A stretch of 64,000 nt of DNA from Kingdonia uniflora (lineage: Eukaryota; Streptophyta; Magnoliopsida; Ranunculales; Circaeasteraceae). Under the pieces are notes generated by a model that saw nothing but the letters and a program-made list of their open reading frames with translations, searched no databases and was not told the origin of the DNA. Shown here piece by piece: positions 31,529 through 43,426 of the stretch. The stretch is taken from assembly GCA_014058105.1 (NCBI GenBank), contig JACGCM010000325.1, positions 372,001-436,000 on the forward strand, given 5' to 3'. The position numbers and the translations under genes were made by a program. The stretch's first letter is position 1, and each line of letters opens with the position of its first letter.

Positions 31529-34500
31529 ATGAGTGTGGGAAGGTAAAAAAAAATATGGAAACGGGAGAGAAAAATATGTTAAAATATGAGGGGAGGGGTA
31601 ATGATGGAAAATCAATTTTATTGAAAAGGTACAATACGTCTAACATGGATAGTGGAAATGACACCTCGGTTCCAAAATTGATGACGGGTCATGCGAGGCA
31701 CAATAACTACCAGCCGCTAGAGAGAGAAAAGATAAATAGTGCTTCTTCCATATCATTCAAACATTTTTCTAATTCTAAAAATTTGAAGAGCACAGAGAAA
31801 GAGGCGCAACAAATTTTTAGAGGACCTGATAATAACTTATCTGAGGTTGATCAACGGTTGAAGAGAGTGAAAGACATTGGATCATACAGGTGGCTATATA
31901 GCAGCAACGTGAGGGAAGGGTTTGGCGCTACTGCGGATTGTCATTCGGAATCTGAAGGTTAGTAGAGGCATACACAATATATACGTATTTGTGCAAATCA
32001 TTTTGGAAGTAAATCTTAACAATAACTATATACGGCAATTTTTTGTAATTTTGACATATACACAGAATATATAAAAGATATGTTATATGTTGATATGACC
32101 GATTTGTATGAAATAATAATAGATACCTGAACCTGTTTGTAGGTCGAGCATGAGAGGCAGTCGTATAGGGTCGAAAACTTGCCTATAGAAATTATAGTTG
32201 AAATGGATAGTTCACCTGCTACCGAGGTGTTGACCTCTGGTCGGACGATTGAGTCTGAAAATGAGGTTGAAGTTGGGTTGGAACCATTTCCAGGTTTTCC
32301 TGGTCAATTTGTGTCATATCCTCCTGGTTCAGATGCATTTAGAGAATTCTGTAAAGCCAAGGCTCCTGTAGGAGGGACACGGGAGATTATGTAGAATATG
32401 CCGGTAGGCAGTTTAGGGGTTGCACGGTACCGACTAGGGAGGAATATTTTTATTTGCTGGCGGATTTAGTGGTGGAAAAATGAAATAGGGGCATAGATGA
32501 ATCAATCTCGTTAGAGTACTTTGATGGGGGTATTCGTAGTGACCTTGAAGAAGGTTTTTTGTGTTACCTGACTCAATTAGAGTACGGGCTGAGTCTTCCC
32601 CTTACCAACTTGGTGAAGGGGATTATGAATGCAATTGGGACATGTCCCGTTTAATTGAACGGGAACATGTTGTAGGTAACTAGAATTTGTGACCATCTGA
32701 ATGAAAGGTAAGAGAATGAGGGGAAGGTGAGGAGGATATCCCCAGAGGGTGTGTTACAATTTTATGGGGTAAAGAATTATCACGCTAGTGGTGGGGCATA
32801 CTTCTGTGCGAGCGTAACTCGGCCTCGCTTCTTCTATTTGAATTTAGCAGGTCGAGCGTGGAATGATAACGTCATATGGGTGAAGGGTAATTTCCTTCAG
32901 AGAAATGACGAAGAACCTTTGGACCTTTGATTTAGAACTATAAAAAAAAGTAAGTATGACCATGCATAGATAATATTATTGATGTATTTGAACTTATGCC
33001 TATAGTTGCTGATAAAAATGTTTTGTATGGCAGGTGTGAAGTCTCACGTAGAGAGGAAATAGTCACTATTGGATAAAGTTACGGAGGAGGAGACCGAGCT
33101 CAAAGTTGTGTTGGAAGGACTCGGGCCTAGTAGGAAGAAGAGGATAGATAGTGGGTCGAAGAAGGTTAAAAAGGCTTAATCGACCTGGTTGATGGTGGGT
33201 ACTGGCAAAGGGAAGAGGCAAGGAACTGGCGGGGAAGGTCGAACCAACTTAGCCAAGACCCTTGAAATAGATAGGCCAGTTCAGCCGGAACCCATTATGT
33301 CGACCACAATAGCTCAAAAATATCCAAAAAAGCGGATGTTAAAAAATGCGCCGGGCGCTGGTACCACTGAAAGTGGTGAGGTAGCTAAAGATAAAAGGAG
33401 AAGGGTCGAGCCTTCGGAGAAATTTGGGAACAAGGTCACTGGAGAGCAATCGGCCATGGTGGATGACCTCAAAGAGGTTAAGGAGAGGGCTAGATTGGCG
33501 ATCCTTCATGGTGAGGAATATATGAGCAAGATGGTAAGTTTATACTGATTATGCGAAAAAGATTATGGATTATGCTTCGAGCTGATGTTGAGGTCAATTT
33601 TTGTTTTGCAGGTTGCTCGGCAGGCGAAGGGGATCTGGCTTGGAGTTGAGGAAGAATAGTCCGAGCTGATGAGGATGAAAATCGAGTTTAAGAAAAAGTT
33701 AGCTCGAGTTAAAGTTGATGCCGTTAGGGACACCAAACAGCTGGAGGCTCTGAAGGCTTCCCATGTCGTGGCAATTGGTCAGCTAAAAGTAGAGGTGAGG
33801 GCCAATTTGGAGGAGATGGTGGAGTGCGACAGGCTCGGGTGCCACCTGATATTGAAAGGATACTTTGAGGAGGAGGTGAATGCCATTAAGGCGAACATCT
33901 ACATTGAGGAGGAAGATAATGAAGGGATGGAGGAGGTCACGGTGGGAGTAGTTAATAGGCTATACTGTGTCTCGCATCAGACAGTGTTGGATAACCAAGG
34001 GGATGATAACGAACTCCCGGAGGGCGAGCACGAGAAGGTAGGATAGAGAAATGATTTGGTTTTAAAATGAACATTTTGGATGGGTGTTGTAAACTGCTGG
34101 ATTGTGTACATTGAATTGACTCTTAGGCTGAGTATTTTTATTTTTTTTGTAACCCTCTTGTAGGGACTTAGACAAATAAGTCTCAGGATAAAAGACCTAG
34201 AGACTGAGCTTATCGGGTAGAAAGAGATTTCCACATCTTCATTGTCTTCGTAAGCGGAGCTGCAGGTTAGATTGAAAAAATGCCTTTTGGCCTGTATGCT
34301 ATATCGATATAAAGCTATATTGTAAATAGGATGTAGATGTAGGCCACAAATTTTTCTATCAGCATTAGGAAAATGTCACTAATATAGTGCATAGAAAAAT
34401 TCAACGCTCTTTATGCAAAGTAGTATATCAAAAGTATGTACCTTAGACTTCGCAATATACCTCATGGAACGTTTACCTGATAATGTATCCAAACCTTTAG

Positions 34501-36033
34501 TCTAGAAGTATTTGCACATCGAAGATGTTAGAAATCATATATAAGTTTGGAAATGAAATATAGATGCACATTGATTGTGTTATGGATCGAATTGTGCTAA
34601 AAGTTTTATATCGTACAGATCGAATTGGATTTAGCTTGCTCGCGTGTAGATGATGTACTCCAATGTAACTGAGAATTTACAGAGGAGTTGGATAGGATAA
34701 GGGAAGCGAATGAAAATAGAGATGAGCAACATGTGAATGTGCATTTAAAACTTGTGGAGGTAACCCAGGCTATTTCTGACCTGACTCATTTGGTCGAAGA
34801 AAAAGATGCTTAAATAGCCAAGGGGATAAAAGAGCTGGTGGAGATCAAAGAACATGTCGGGAAGCTCCAAAGTCGGGTTGACACTTTGATGGTTAAGGGT
34901 AAGCAGGCTCAAATGTCTCTGTACCGTATTTAGACTCTAAAAAGATCGGAGGAACGATTTTGATATGATATTTAGAATTGCAGAAATGAGATGGAGTGTC
35001 TGAAACAAAAAATCATTGAAAAAGACAACGAGCTGAGAGTAGTTTAAGAAAATCTATCAGCTTCAGAAATCGCGGCTGAACACCTACATACAGCTCTATC
35101 TGCCAAGGATATGTAGTTTCGGGAAATGCAACGAAGGTGTAATGATTTAAATGAGAGGGTGGCACAATTAAAGGCTAAACTGGCACAAGCCAACGTACGT
35201 GCCTAGAAAGTAGAGGCTGGAGAGCGCTCGAGGGGGAGTAAGAAGGATGTTCAAGTTCCTCTAGTCTGAGGGGATGTGGTGAGTTTATCAGGACAAATAA
35301 GAGAGCTGGAAGGTAATATAGCTTGAATTCAGGGGCATATACAGAGAGGTAATGCAAGCTTAAGGGAATGCCAGCAGAAGTTGGATGCTATTCTTATCTG
35401 GGAGAAGGTTTTGGAAGGGGAAGTCAAGACAAAGGAAATGGTGGTGAAGAGGAAAGAAGAATTATTAAAGGATATTCTAGCTAGGGAAGAGTTGGACGCA
35501 GAAATTAAGAGGCTTCGAACCCTGGTAGTAGACCTGGAGGCTATGAACCTGGCTGAATCAGCTAAATATATAAAAAAAAGTTGGAAGAGAATGTAGCACA
35601 TGATGATAAAGTTGATATGGAAAAGATTCATCAGAAGAATTTGTATGCTAGATTGGAGTCACGCCTTGTGAAGGTGAGAGCAAAATTTATAAGGATTATC
35701 ATACCGGATGCGTCACGCTTAAAACTTTTAAAGCCGATAGTTGCGTATTTTATAGAGGAAGTAAAAACACTTGAGTTAGAACAAGATACCTTGTTCAAAA
35801 GTTTTTCGGATAAGGGATGCATCTGCGGAGTTAACATAGATCGAGGAAACTACATGACCTCCATAGAAACTGATTTGGGCCCTCGACCTGCTGACGTGAT
35901 AGAGAGGGGTTGAGTTGTTGTAATCCGTGAACTGAATGTTCAACCTCTTGCTATAGGAGGAAGCACGGCTGACATCTCTACTAAAGGGGGAAGCACGGCT
36001 GACATCCCATCAACAGAAAAGAATTCCTTCTAA
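31529..36033 (+). pseudogene. Antisense multi-exon gene ORF3 of B1 (Transposase_28-like plus coiled coil)
   Basis: Six exons inferred from GT/AG sites and frame continuity: 31529-31957, 32143-32949, 33034-33533, 33612-34037, 34164-34265, 34619-36033. Exon 2 has PFPGFPGQFVSYPP, then LEYGLSLPLTNLVKGIMN and RPRFFYLNLAGRAWNDNVIWVKGN. The latter two resemble the plant 'putative gypsy type transposon' family (PF04195-like) where a P-L-x-x-L-V-x-x-[VI]-L/M block precedes a W-K/N...F block. Exon 3 is basic (KKRIDSGSKKVKK, KDKRRRVEP). Exons 4-6 are a long coiled coil. The end holds GCICGVNIDRGNYM and GPRPADVIERG, a tail I associate with plant transposon-annotated proteins. A dozen stops or frameshifts show decay. 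Likely a nuclear, DNA- or chromatin-associated protein; that is inference. Confidence 0.6.
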
Positions 36034-36059
36034 TATGAATCTGATCTAAAAAATAAATA

Positions 36060-36945
36060 GTATCAGTCGCAGACACATTAAAATAGATGAAAGCTAGTAT
36101 GACATTTGCCTTATCTTTGTGTCTGGTGGGGTCTTTGATGTAAAACAAGTTTTTACACTTGTTTAAATCGCAAAAATGAGTTGAGTTAAAACAAGTTGAA
36201 ACTTGATTGAACTATGAAAATGCTGCAGACATATTGAAAGAGATGAAGGCTAGTATTACCTTTGCCTTATCTTATGCCAGGTATGGTCTTTGATATGAAA
36301 AAAGTTTCTACACTTGCTATAATCCCAGATATTTAGTAGAGTCGGCCAAACCACGTGTTATCCTTGATCTAGCCGTTATAAATGACCCAAACAAGTTGAA
36401 AAAAATGAAGACTAGTATTACCTTTGCCTTATCTCTTATTTGGTAGAGTCTTTGATATGAAGCAAGTTTCTACACTTGCTACAATCGTAAAGATTTAGCA
36501 GAGTCAGCCGAACCAAGTGTTATCCTTGATCTAGCTGTTATAAATAACCCAAACAAGCTGAAAAAGATGAAGACTAGTATTACCTTTGCCTTATCTCTTG
36601 TTTGGTAGAGTCTTTGATATGAAACAATTTTCTACACTTGCTACAATCGCAGAGATTTAGTAGAGTCAGCCAAACTAAGTGTTATCCTTGATTATGCCAT
36701 TATAAATGACCCAAACAAGTTAAAAAGATGAAGACTAGTATTACCTTTGCCTTATCTATTGTTTGGTAGAGTCTTTGATATGAAACAAGTTTCTACACTT
36801 GCTGCAATCACAAAGATTTAGTAGAGTCAGCCGAACCAAGTAGTATCCTTGATCTAGCCGTTATAAATGACCCAAACAAGTTAAAAAAGATAAAGGCTAG
36901 TATTACCTTTGCTTTATCTCTTGTTTGGTAGAATCTACATAAGTA
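36060..36945. repeat. Tandem array of ~162 bp units in B1
   Basis: Six copies of a unit marked by ATGAAGRCTAGTATTACC starting at 36087, 36243, 36405, 36567, 36728 and 36890 (spacing 156, 162, 162, 161, 162). Each includes TTTGCCTTATCT, GTCTTTGATATGAAACAAG and TTTCTACACTTGCT. The array lies between the end of ORF3 and the integrase 3' end. Two or three decayed units are at 59190-59362 in B2. Confidence 0.92.
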
Positions 36946-37079
36946 GAGAGATGTTTGTGATAAACTTGGAATTTTATTGATAAGTTTAGAATTTACATTG
37001 GGTGGAGATGAGAATCTCATATTTAGAATTGAACAACAATATAAAGAAAGTGATGAAAGGAAATGGAGTAGTAAGACGC

Positions 37080-38200
37080 TTAACGATAGTACTGTTTTAG
37101 TCGCCTAGTATTCCAAGGATTTGAAATGGGGATTCCCTCTTCTGTCATGAGATAATATGATCCCAGGTCTAAGAGACATGTGATAATGAATGGACCCTCC
37201 CAATTGTCAGCTAATTTTCTAGCGTTAGACTCTTTGCGATGTTGAGGAATTTCTCTCAAGATGAGATCTTTGATTTGAAAGGCAAGGCTTCTGAATCAGT
37301 TATTGTTCGATTTGGCAAGCATATGATGATATTGACCCAGGTTAACGATGGCGCATTCCCTAGTTTTATCTATCATATTGAGGTTATAAGCCAACTCAAA
37401 CTTATTTTCCTCGTCAGTTAGCTTGTGGTCACGAACTGGATGATAATATTCAGAAGGAATGACTGTCTCAGTACCATAAGCAAGGAGGAATGGGGTATAT
37501 CCAGTTGATTATCGGGGAGTAGTACGATAGGCCCATAGGACATGAGGCAGCTAGAGAACCCAATTCCTTTTTTCTGAGAGTGAAGCCTTTTTTTGAGTCC
37601 ATCCACGATAGTTTTATTAGTAATTTCGGCTTGGCCATTGCCTTGAGGATGGCAAGGATTGGATGGTGAGTGGATGATATTGTGGTGGTTTAGGAAGTTT
37701 ACTACTTTCTCTTCCACAAATTAGGGCCCATTATCGATACAAATTAGGTGGGGGCACCCAAACCAAGTGATTATGTGATTCCAGATAAAAAAGACGACCT
37801 CCTCTTCTCTGGTTCGACATAGTGGAAGTACTTCTACCCATTTTGTAAAATAATCGATAGCTACGACTAGATGACGGTGGTTACCTGGAGAGTTAGGGAA
37901 TTTGCCGATAAGATCTAGTGCTCATCTTTTGAATGGCCAGAAAACCTTGCTTGCATGGAGCTCGAGCACAGGGGCGCGTATCATGTATCCATGTCTTTGG
38001 CAGGTATCGCATCTGCGGGAGTACTCCTCTGCTTGTTTGCGCATGCCAGACCAAAATACTCCTTGTGTGATTGCTCTATTTTCTAGTGACCGACCTGCGG
38101 AATGGGAGCCACAAGTCCCTTCATATAATTCACATAACAATTTATCCACTTTTGATTTGGAGTGGCACATGAGGTAAGCCCCTATACAGAAAGGTGGCGT
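37080..38200 (-). pseudogene. Integrase of B1
   Basis: Zinc region in 37922-38170: Y-E-G-T-C-G-S-H ... RRCDTCQRHG; the first zinc His of the family's H-E-G is Tyr. The core is in several frames, ending with NGQAEITNKTIVDGL (catalytic Glu) and a block matching A1's YRTAPRKSTGCTPF. The frame 37418-37717 covers the E region. Stops and shifts are frequent. It follows the second RNase H as expected. Confidence 0.82.
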
Positions 38201-38479
38201 AGCACACCATTTTGATTAGTATAGCACTTTGAGTTGTTGATCAGCTGTCGGCGCTCCTTTGAATCTACTTGGAGTAGTCTATTGCAATTATTATCGACAA
38301 TGAGGTAGGCTAAGAAAGGCTTTTACCAATCGTCGTCTCCCTCTTTATCGCCCCTAGTGTTGATCATGCACGCAGAAATGCAATCAATGCTGGAGGTTGA
38401 AATGATTTCAATCTGGAGATATCAAGCTCCTGTACCCAAGACCCCGGCTAGATACACCAAGGAATCGGCGTGTCTATTC

Positions 38480-38810
38480 TTACCTCGAGGAAGATAATCG
38501 ATAGTTTCTTTCACGAACTTGCTCATCCTATCTGCAATGAGGGCTGCGCATTCGATCATCTTTCCGTTCTTCTTGTATTGCTCTAAGTAGTGGTGGACGA
38601 TGAGTAGTGAATATGTATAAACTGAGAGTTCGGGGACATCGAGCGCAAGAGCAAGGTCGAGTCCATGAATAAGAACTTCATACTCGGTGACATTATTTGA
38701 GGCCTCAAAATCTAAGCAGATTAATTTCTCGATTCTGTCACTGGAAGGGGTAATTAAAACGATTCCAATTCCTGACCCTGCAGGTCCTGCTGATTTATAT
38801 GTGAGATGTC
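38480..38810 (-). pseudogene. Second (archaeal-type) RNase H of B1
   Basis: Minus strand: GPAGSGIGIVLITPSSDRIEK, EASNNVTEYEVLIHGLDLAL, VYTYSLLIVHHYLEQ, and DYLPRGKNRHADSLVYLAGVL. Same layout as 8100-8530 in A1. The A-E-Y-E motif reads T-E-Y-E and the DSQLV Asp is again replaced by Tyr. Confirms Tat affiliation. Confidence 0.82.
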
Positions 38811-38959
38811 TCTACCCTGATGTAGTGATCCATTCAGCTTGGTCGTCAAATGGGTTGGGGGGTGGATCCTCATGTGTTTCTTCTGTAAGATCAGGGTCGT
38901 GCTTTTCTCACTCGGGATCTTCTACTGGAAAATCCGCAAGAAAATCGGCAATGGCCTGA

Positions 38960-39441
38960 CCTTTTTTAGAATAACGTTGCTCGAACTTGATATCATGTTC
39001 TCCTAAACTGACTAACCACTATTGCACTCTTCTAGATTTTTCTTTCTTGGATAAGACATCCCAAAGTGGGTAGATCGTCATGACTTTGACAGAATGAGCT
39101 TGGAAGTAGTGGTTGAGTTTCATTGAAGTGTAAACAAGAGTGAGAAGAAGTTTTACAATTTTAGAGTACCTTGTTTCCACTAGTGTGAGAGTCTTGCTGA
39201 TAAAGAAGACTGGTTTCTCTATTTTCCCCTCCAGGCGAATAAGAACTGAGCTAAGGGAAGTATCTATGACTGCTAGGTAGATAATCAGTTCCTCATTATC
39301 TACTGGGGTGCTCATTATGGGAGACCTCCCCAAATAGGTTTTAAGATCTCGAAAAGCTACTTCCCATTCTAGTGTTTATGTGACCACTGTATTTGGCTTA
39401 ACCTTTTCTCATTTGGTATAACCGCAGAGTAATAAAAACAG
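38960..39441 (-). pseudogene. RNase H (RT-linked) of B1
   Basis: Frame 39019-39333 reads GRSPIMSTPVDNEELIIYLAV, VFFISKTLTLVETRYSKIVKLLLTLVY, and HYFQAHSVKVMTIYPLWDVL, matching the RT-linked RNase H of Tat elements (Y-L-A, I-S-K-T-L, E-x-R-Y, H). Lacks an intact N-terminal join to RT because of a stop near 39441. Confidence 0.8.
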
Positions 39442-40440
39442 CTAATGACAACTGGTTGAAGATTTAGAAACAAAACGGTTGATCGCGGTAATCTTGTCGG
39501 CAAGTTTCTGAACATCTTTTATTGCTTTTGGAGAAGGCATGTTGAGAAGAACCCGAATCTGATCTGGATTAACCTCAATCCCTTTTTTTCTGATAAGGTG
39601 ACCGAGAAATCTGCCCGAATAGACCCCAAATTGACATTTATCAGGGTTGATACGCATTCTATAAGATTGAAGAATGTTGAATATAGTGTTGAGATCTGAA
39701 ATGTGATTGGCTGACTGTACACTCTTGCGCAAGAGATCGTCGATGTAAACTTCAATGATTTTCCCTAGGTGTGCCTTGAACATAGTAGTCATCAACTGTT
39801 GATATGTAGTACCTGTATTTTTTAGTCTGAAGGGCATGACTTTGTATCAATAAAGACCTCCTTCAGTGATAAAAATTGTCTTTTCTTGATCTTCTTCCAG
39901 AAGTGGAATCTAATTGCACCCTGAGGCAGTATCCATCATAGATAGGAGATCATGTCCAGCTGTAGAATCGAGGATCTGATAAATGTTGAGAAGAGGGAAA
40001 CTGTCCTTTGGAGTATGTTTGTTTAGATCGGTAAAATCTATGCAAACTCATACTTTTCCATTCTTCTTCGGCACAGCAACAATATTAGATATTCAGTCAG
40101 GATATTTGGCTTCTCGAATAAATCCCACCTTGATCAATTTCTCAATCTCGGTGTTAACTTCATCTCGAAGCCAAGGTGATAGATGTCATTATTTCTGTTT
40201 GACCGCTGTGGCATTGATATTTATGGCTAACTTGTAACATGCCTTGGTCGGATCAACCCCAGGCATCTCTTCGAAAGACCATACAAAAATATCTCGATTG
40301 GGATGCAAGAATTGAAAAAGAGCATCTTTTTCCTGATGACCCAGCTTAGTACCAATAAAAGTACCTCTGCCAGGTCCATCATGATTAATGTATTCTGTGG
40401 GCTTTTCCGTGGAAGGTTGAGTTGAGGTGATCAGCTTCAT
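39442..40440 (-). pseudogene. Reverse transcriptase of B1
   Basis: The N-terminal tether in 40189-40440 has GPGRGTFIG, IFVWSFEEMPGVDP. The palm continues in broken frames, then 39442-39837: MPFRLKNTGTTYQQLMTTMF, the catalytic YIDDL, KCQFGV, GHLIRKKGIEVNPDQIR and DVQKLADKITAINRFVSKS. It aligns with A1 RT throughout; stops and shifts affect the finger region (39840-40180). Confidence 0.87.
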
Positions 40441-40469
40441 ATAATTGCTATACAGCTAATCTGTCGGTG

Positions 40470-40900
40470 GTATCTAGGATAGCAGCGACGGTATTTTCAC
40501 AAGCTCGAGAGAGCTTCGGACTACCTTTGATCTCATAAATACCATTGTCGTTTTTAAATCGGAATGCCTAATGATATGTGGAAGTGATTGCTTCCATGTT
40601 ATGAATCCAGCAGCAGCCCATAATCCCGAGATAACGGCATTTGGCATTAATGACATAGAACACAACGTCGATGGTCGCTGGTCCTATGGTAATAGGTAAG
40701 ATGATCTTGTCTATTCGTTCTTCTTTGGAACCATTGAACCCACTAATATCGGTGTCGCTTTGAATAGCTTAGTCAGCCAATCCCATCTGGTCGATTATGT
40801 TTTGAAATAGAATCTCAATACCGCTTCTAGTATTGTTCATCATTGTGTGCATGACAAACTTTCTCATTTTATGTATTATTACTAACGTATCATGATGTAA
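40470..40900 (-). pseudogene. Protease region of B1, active site lost
   Basis: Minus strand reads MHTMMNNTRSGIEILFQ where D1 has MMVDTGSSIKLLF: the catalytic D-T-G triad has become N-T-R. Downstream FYVINAKCRYLGIMGCCWIHNM and IYEIKGSPKLSRACEN match D1. The protein is related to the 52400-52895 copy on the other strand. Confidence 0.75.
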
Positions 40901-42794
40901 AAATTTGATATGGATGGTATCGCATTATTCGAATGAAATTCCTAGCCGGTGATTGCTCGACTCAGGGATGAGCTTGGCTTCTTTGTCCTGAGGTCTGAGA
41001 TCGCAGCATTTCGATAGTCTCCTGCATTTTGATCTGTTAGAATTGGTGATCTGATTGATTTTGATCATGTTACTGTGGTGCATATGGTAAAGGTGTTTTT
41101 CCCCAGCTTGATCATTGACCTGAATAACTTCAAGCTGCTTCTTATAGCTTCCATTCTGGTAAGACTTTAGATCGACAATATACTCGAGCATCCGTCCCTT
41201 TTAAAAAATGTACTCGAGCAACCGTTGCAGAGCATAGCAATTGTCAGCAGTATGATGATTTATCTTATGATGCAGGCAATTTGGATGACTATCGTTTGGT
41301 TCCAGCGGTTGACAGACGCGGTAGAGTGGATCCTTCAATAGTAATGGAAAAATTATAGAGATTTGTACGTTCAATTTTGGGAGGATGGGTTTGTTTGGTT
41401 GACCGCCTCCCCAGGGTAACCAACATTGTCCTTGGTACATTTCCGATCTCCTTGTTCCTTATTGGATTCACTGGCTCGATCTGTAGATAGGCCTTTGGTG
41501 GAGATGACGGATTAGTAGATTTCTGTCGCTCGGACATCATCCTCTCTAAGTTGACGTAGCTGTTGACTTTGGTGATCATCTCCTTCAAGGTCGTTGGTTT
41601 GTTAAGGAAGGGGTATTCTTTGGCCTTGCAGTCCACCCGGAGAGTATTGGTGAAAGTAGTAAGAACTATTTTCTGATCGAGGTTATCTACTTTTTGTGCG
41701 AGCTCGAAAAATTTCTTTAAGAAATCTTTGCGCTTTTCTCCATGTGACTGCTTAAGATCGATAAGAGAATACAAGTTCTCCTCTTTATCTCTGTCGTGAG
41801 CATACGTCTTGATGAACTGCTTCTGCAGCTGATCAAATGTGTAGATGGAGTCTTCAGGGTGAGAGTGAAACCATCGGAGTAGTTCCTCCTGTACATTTGT
41901 GGCGAATAGATGGCAAAGGATGTGGTTGAGATTGGAGTACAACCCCAATGGATCACGGTTTTGTTGAATGTGCTCCTTCGGGTCAGTACATTTGTATTTA
42001 CAAATTTTGGGAGTATGGAAAGCTTTTGGTATCTCCATATCGAATAGTTTCTTGGTAATCAGACTTCCTTGTATCTTTGTGGTAACGCCGGTAATACCTA
42101 GAATTTGTGTTTCAATCAACTCCTTAATCCGTTGGTTCATATGCTATTTTGTGACGTAATGATATATCGGTTGAGTTGTTGGACGAGCTGGCGGTGGATG
42201 ATGAGTACCCGTAACTTTACTTAGGCCATCTCGTACTGGAACTTGATGTTGAGGTCCCTGTTCTTCCTTATGAAAGACGGAGATTCTGTGACTTCGACGG
42301 ACTTCCGACTGAACTTTACCCTCCTAATGTATAGAGGGTTGTGGTTCGCAGTGTAGATTCTTGGACATAGCTTTACTGGCGACTCCCCGAGGTCCTAACC
42401 TTTCCCTTGCAGAAATACGGGAGGTATCAGGAAGTTTATGGTAACCTCTGGTTGGTGGAGCCTACTGAGTATTTTACAGAGCCTCCAGAGCAGTCTGTAT
42501 TATTGTCATCTGATCTTCATATCATTTGAACGCTACCAAACACGTTTGTCGTTCAGCATCGAGCTTTTTCTCACGGATCTCTCAATCCTTAGTTAACTGA
42601 AGTTCGAGCTTGGCGGGTTTCTCCATTTCGGCGTTGAGATTTTCCCGTAACTCTGTGAGTTACCCTAGCTCCATGGACACTTTGAGCTGAGTTCTAGCAG
42701 CCAGTCGTGTGGAAGTGACCATGATTAAAAGTTATAGTGAAAGACTGCCTTAGGATATTGTGAACATGCAATCTTTCCCATAGACGACGCCAAA
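40901..42794 (-). pseudogene. gag and leader/primer site of B1
   Basis: gag frame 41289-42140 (283 codons): IPKAFHTPKICKYKCTDPKEHI, LGLYSNLNHILCHLF, DSIYTFDQLQKQFIKTYAHDRDKEENLYSLIDLKQ, and LKEMITKVNSYVNLERMM. After a frameshift, 41201-41440 carries a zinc knuckle C-L-H-H-K-I-N-H-H-T-A-D-N-C. Upstream (42150-42775) is the N-terminal region/leader, frame broken. The primer-binding site is 42776-42794 (TTTGGCGTCGTCTATGGGA on the minus strand), directly after the LTR. Confidence 0.85.
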
Positions 42795-43421
42795 TGTAAT
42801 GGCTAAATTCTGTATGCTCGAAATGGCTTTGGAATTCGCTATCACACCAATGAACCTTTAATAATATTCTAATAGAAATTATGAAATAAAACATGTGATT
42901 TTAGCATGGAAAACCTATGAATAGGTAAAAAAACCACGACCTCGTGTCGAAGATTTTTGTTGAAAGTGCCTTTATTGTTTGAGGCGGATATCTTATTATA
43001 TGTGACCTCTAAGAATAGAAAATGCTTGAGTCTTGTAACTAAGATGCTCTGATGATTGATCAAGAATCTAGAATATATAATTTCTTGGTGATCTCTTGTA
43101 TAATTTTTCAGGTTTTTATCTCTTCTGGAACTTCTTCCTTATATATGCCTTCTCCACAGCTCTTCATCGTGCTGGAGCACGTTCTCCGAATAATGTGGTT
43201 AGTGGCGGTTGACTGAGTAACTGATGAGTTCGTGAGAGACATGTGCCCTTGATTGGATTTGGGTTTCTGGTTTAAGTTTAACTTACGTTTTTGACCTGTT
43301 GCGGAGTATGTTGAAATGTTGACTGGAGAAGTCATGTGTAAAAATGTGTGAGCCTGAGATGGAAGTTATTCAAACTCGTGATAGCTTAATTACAAGTAAG
43401 GTCGAGGGATAGGTCCCAATA
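42795..43421 (-). repeat. 5' LTR of B1
   Basis: 627 bp, TATTGGGACC ... TTTAGCCATTACA on the minus strand. A TATA-like CATATATAAGG is near 43138-43148 (minus). Followed on the right by the TSD GGGAC (43422-43426). Confidence 0.9.
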
Positions 43422-43426
43422 GGGAC

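Larger units (their letters stand above)
28757..43421 (-). mobile_element. Tat-clade Ty3/gypsy element B1 with antisense gene module
   Basis: 14,665 bp, flanked by a perfect GGGAC duplication (28752-28756, 43422-43426). Minus-strand order: 5' LTR, primer site, gag, protease, RT, RNase H, archaeal-type RNase H, integrase, a 162 bp tandem-repeat zone, and a 7 kb 3' region that codes only on the plus strand (three antisense transcription units), then the 3' LTR. The dual RNase H and the very long 3' region are Tat/Ogre traits. It is inserted in the leader of Athila element C. All its reading frames are mutated. Confidence 0.9.

Noticed and set aside
36060..36945. Regular repeat array as CRISPR-like
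   Set aside because: Units are about 162 bp, contiguous and similar along their whole length, without unique spacers. It is a plant tandem repeat.
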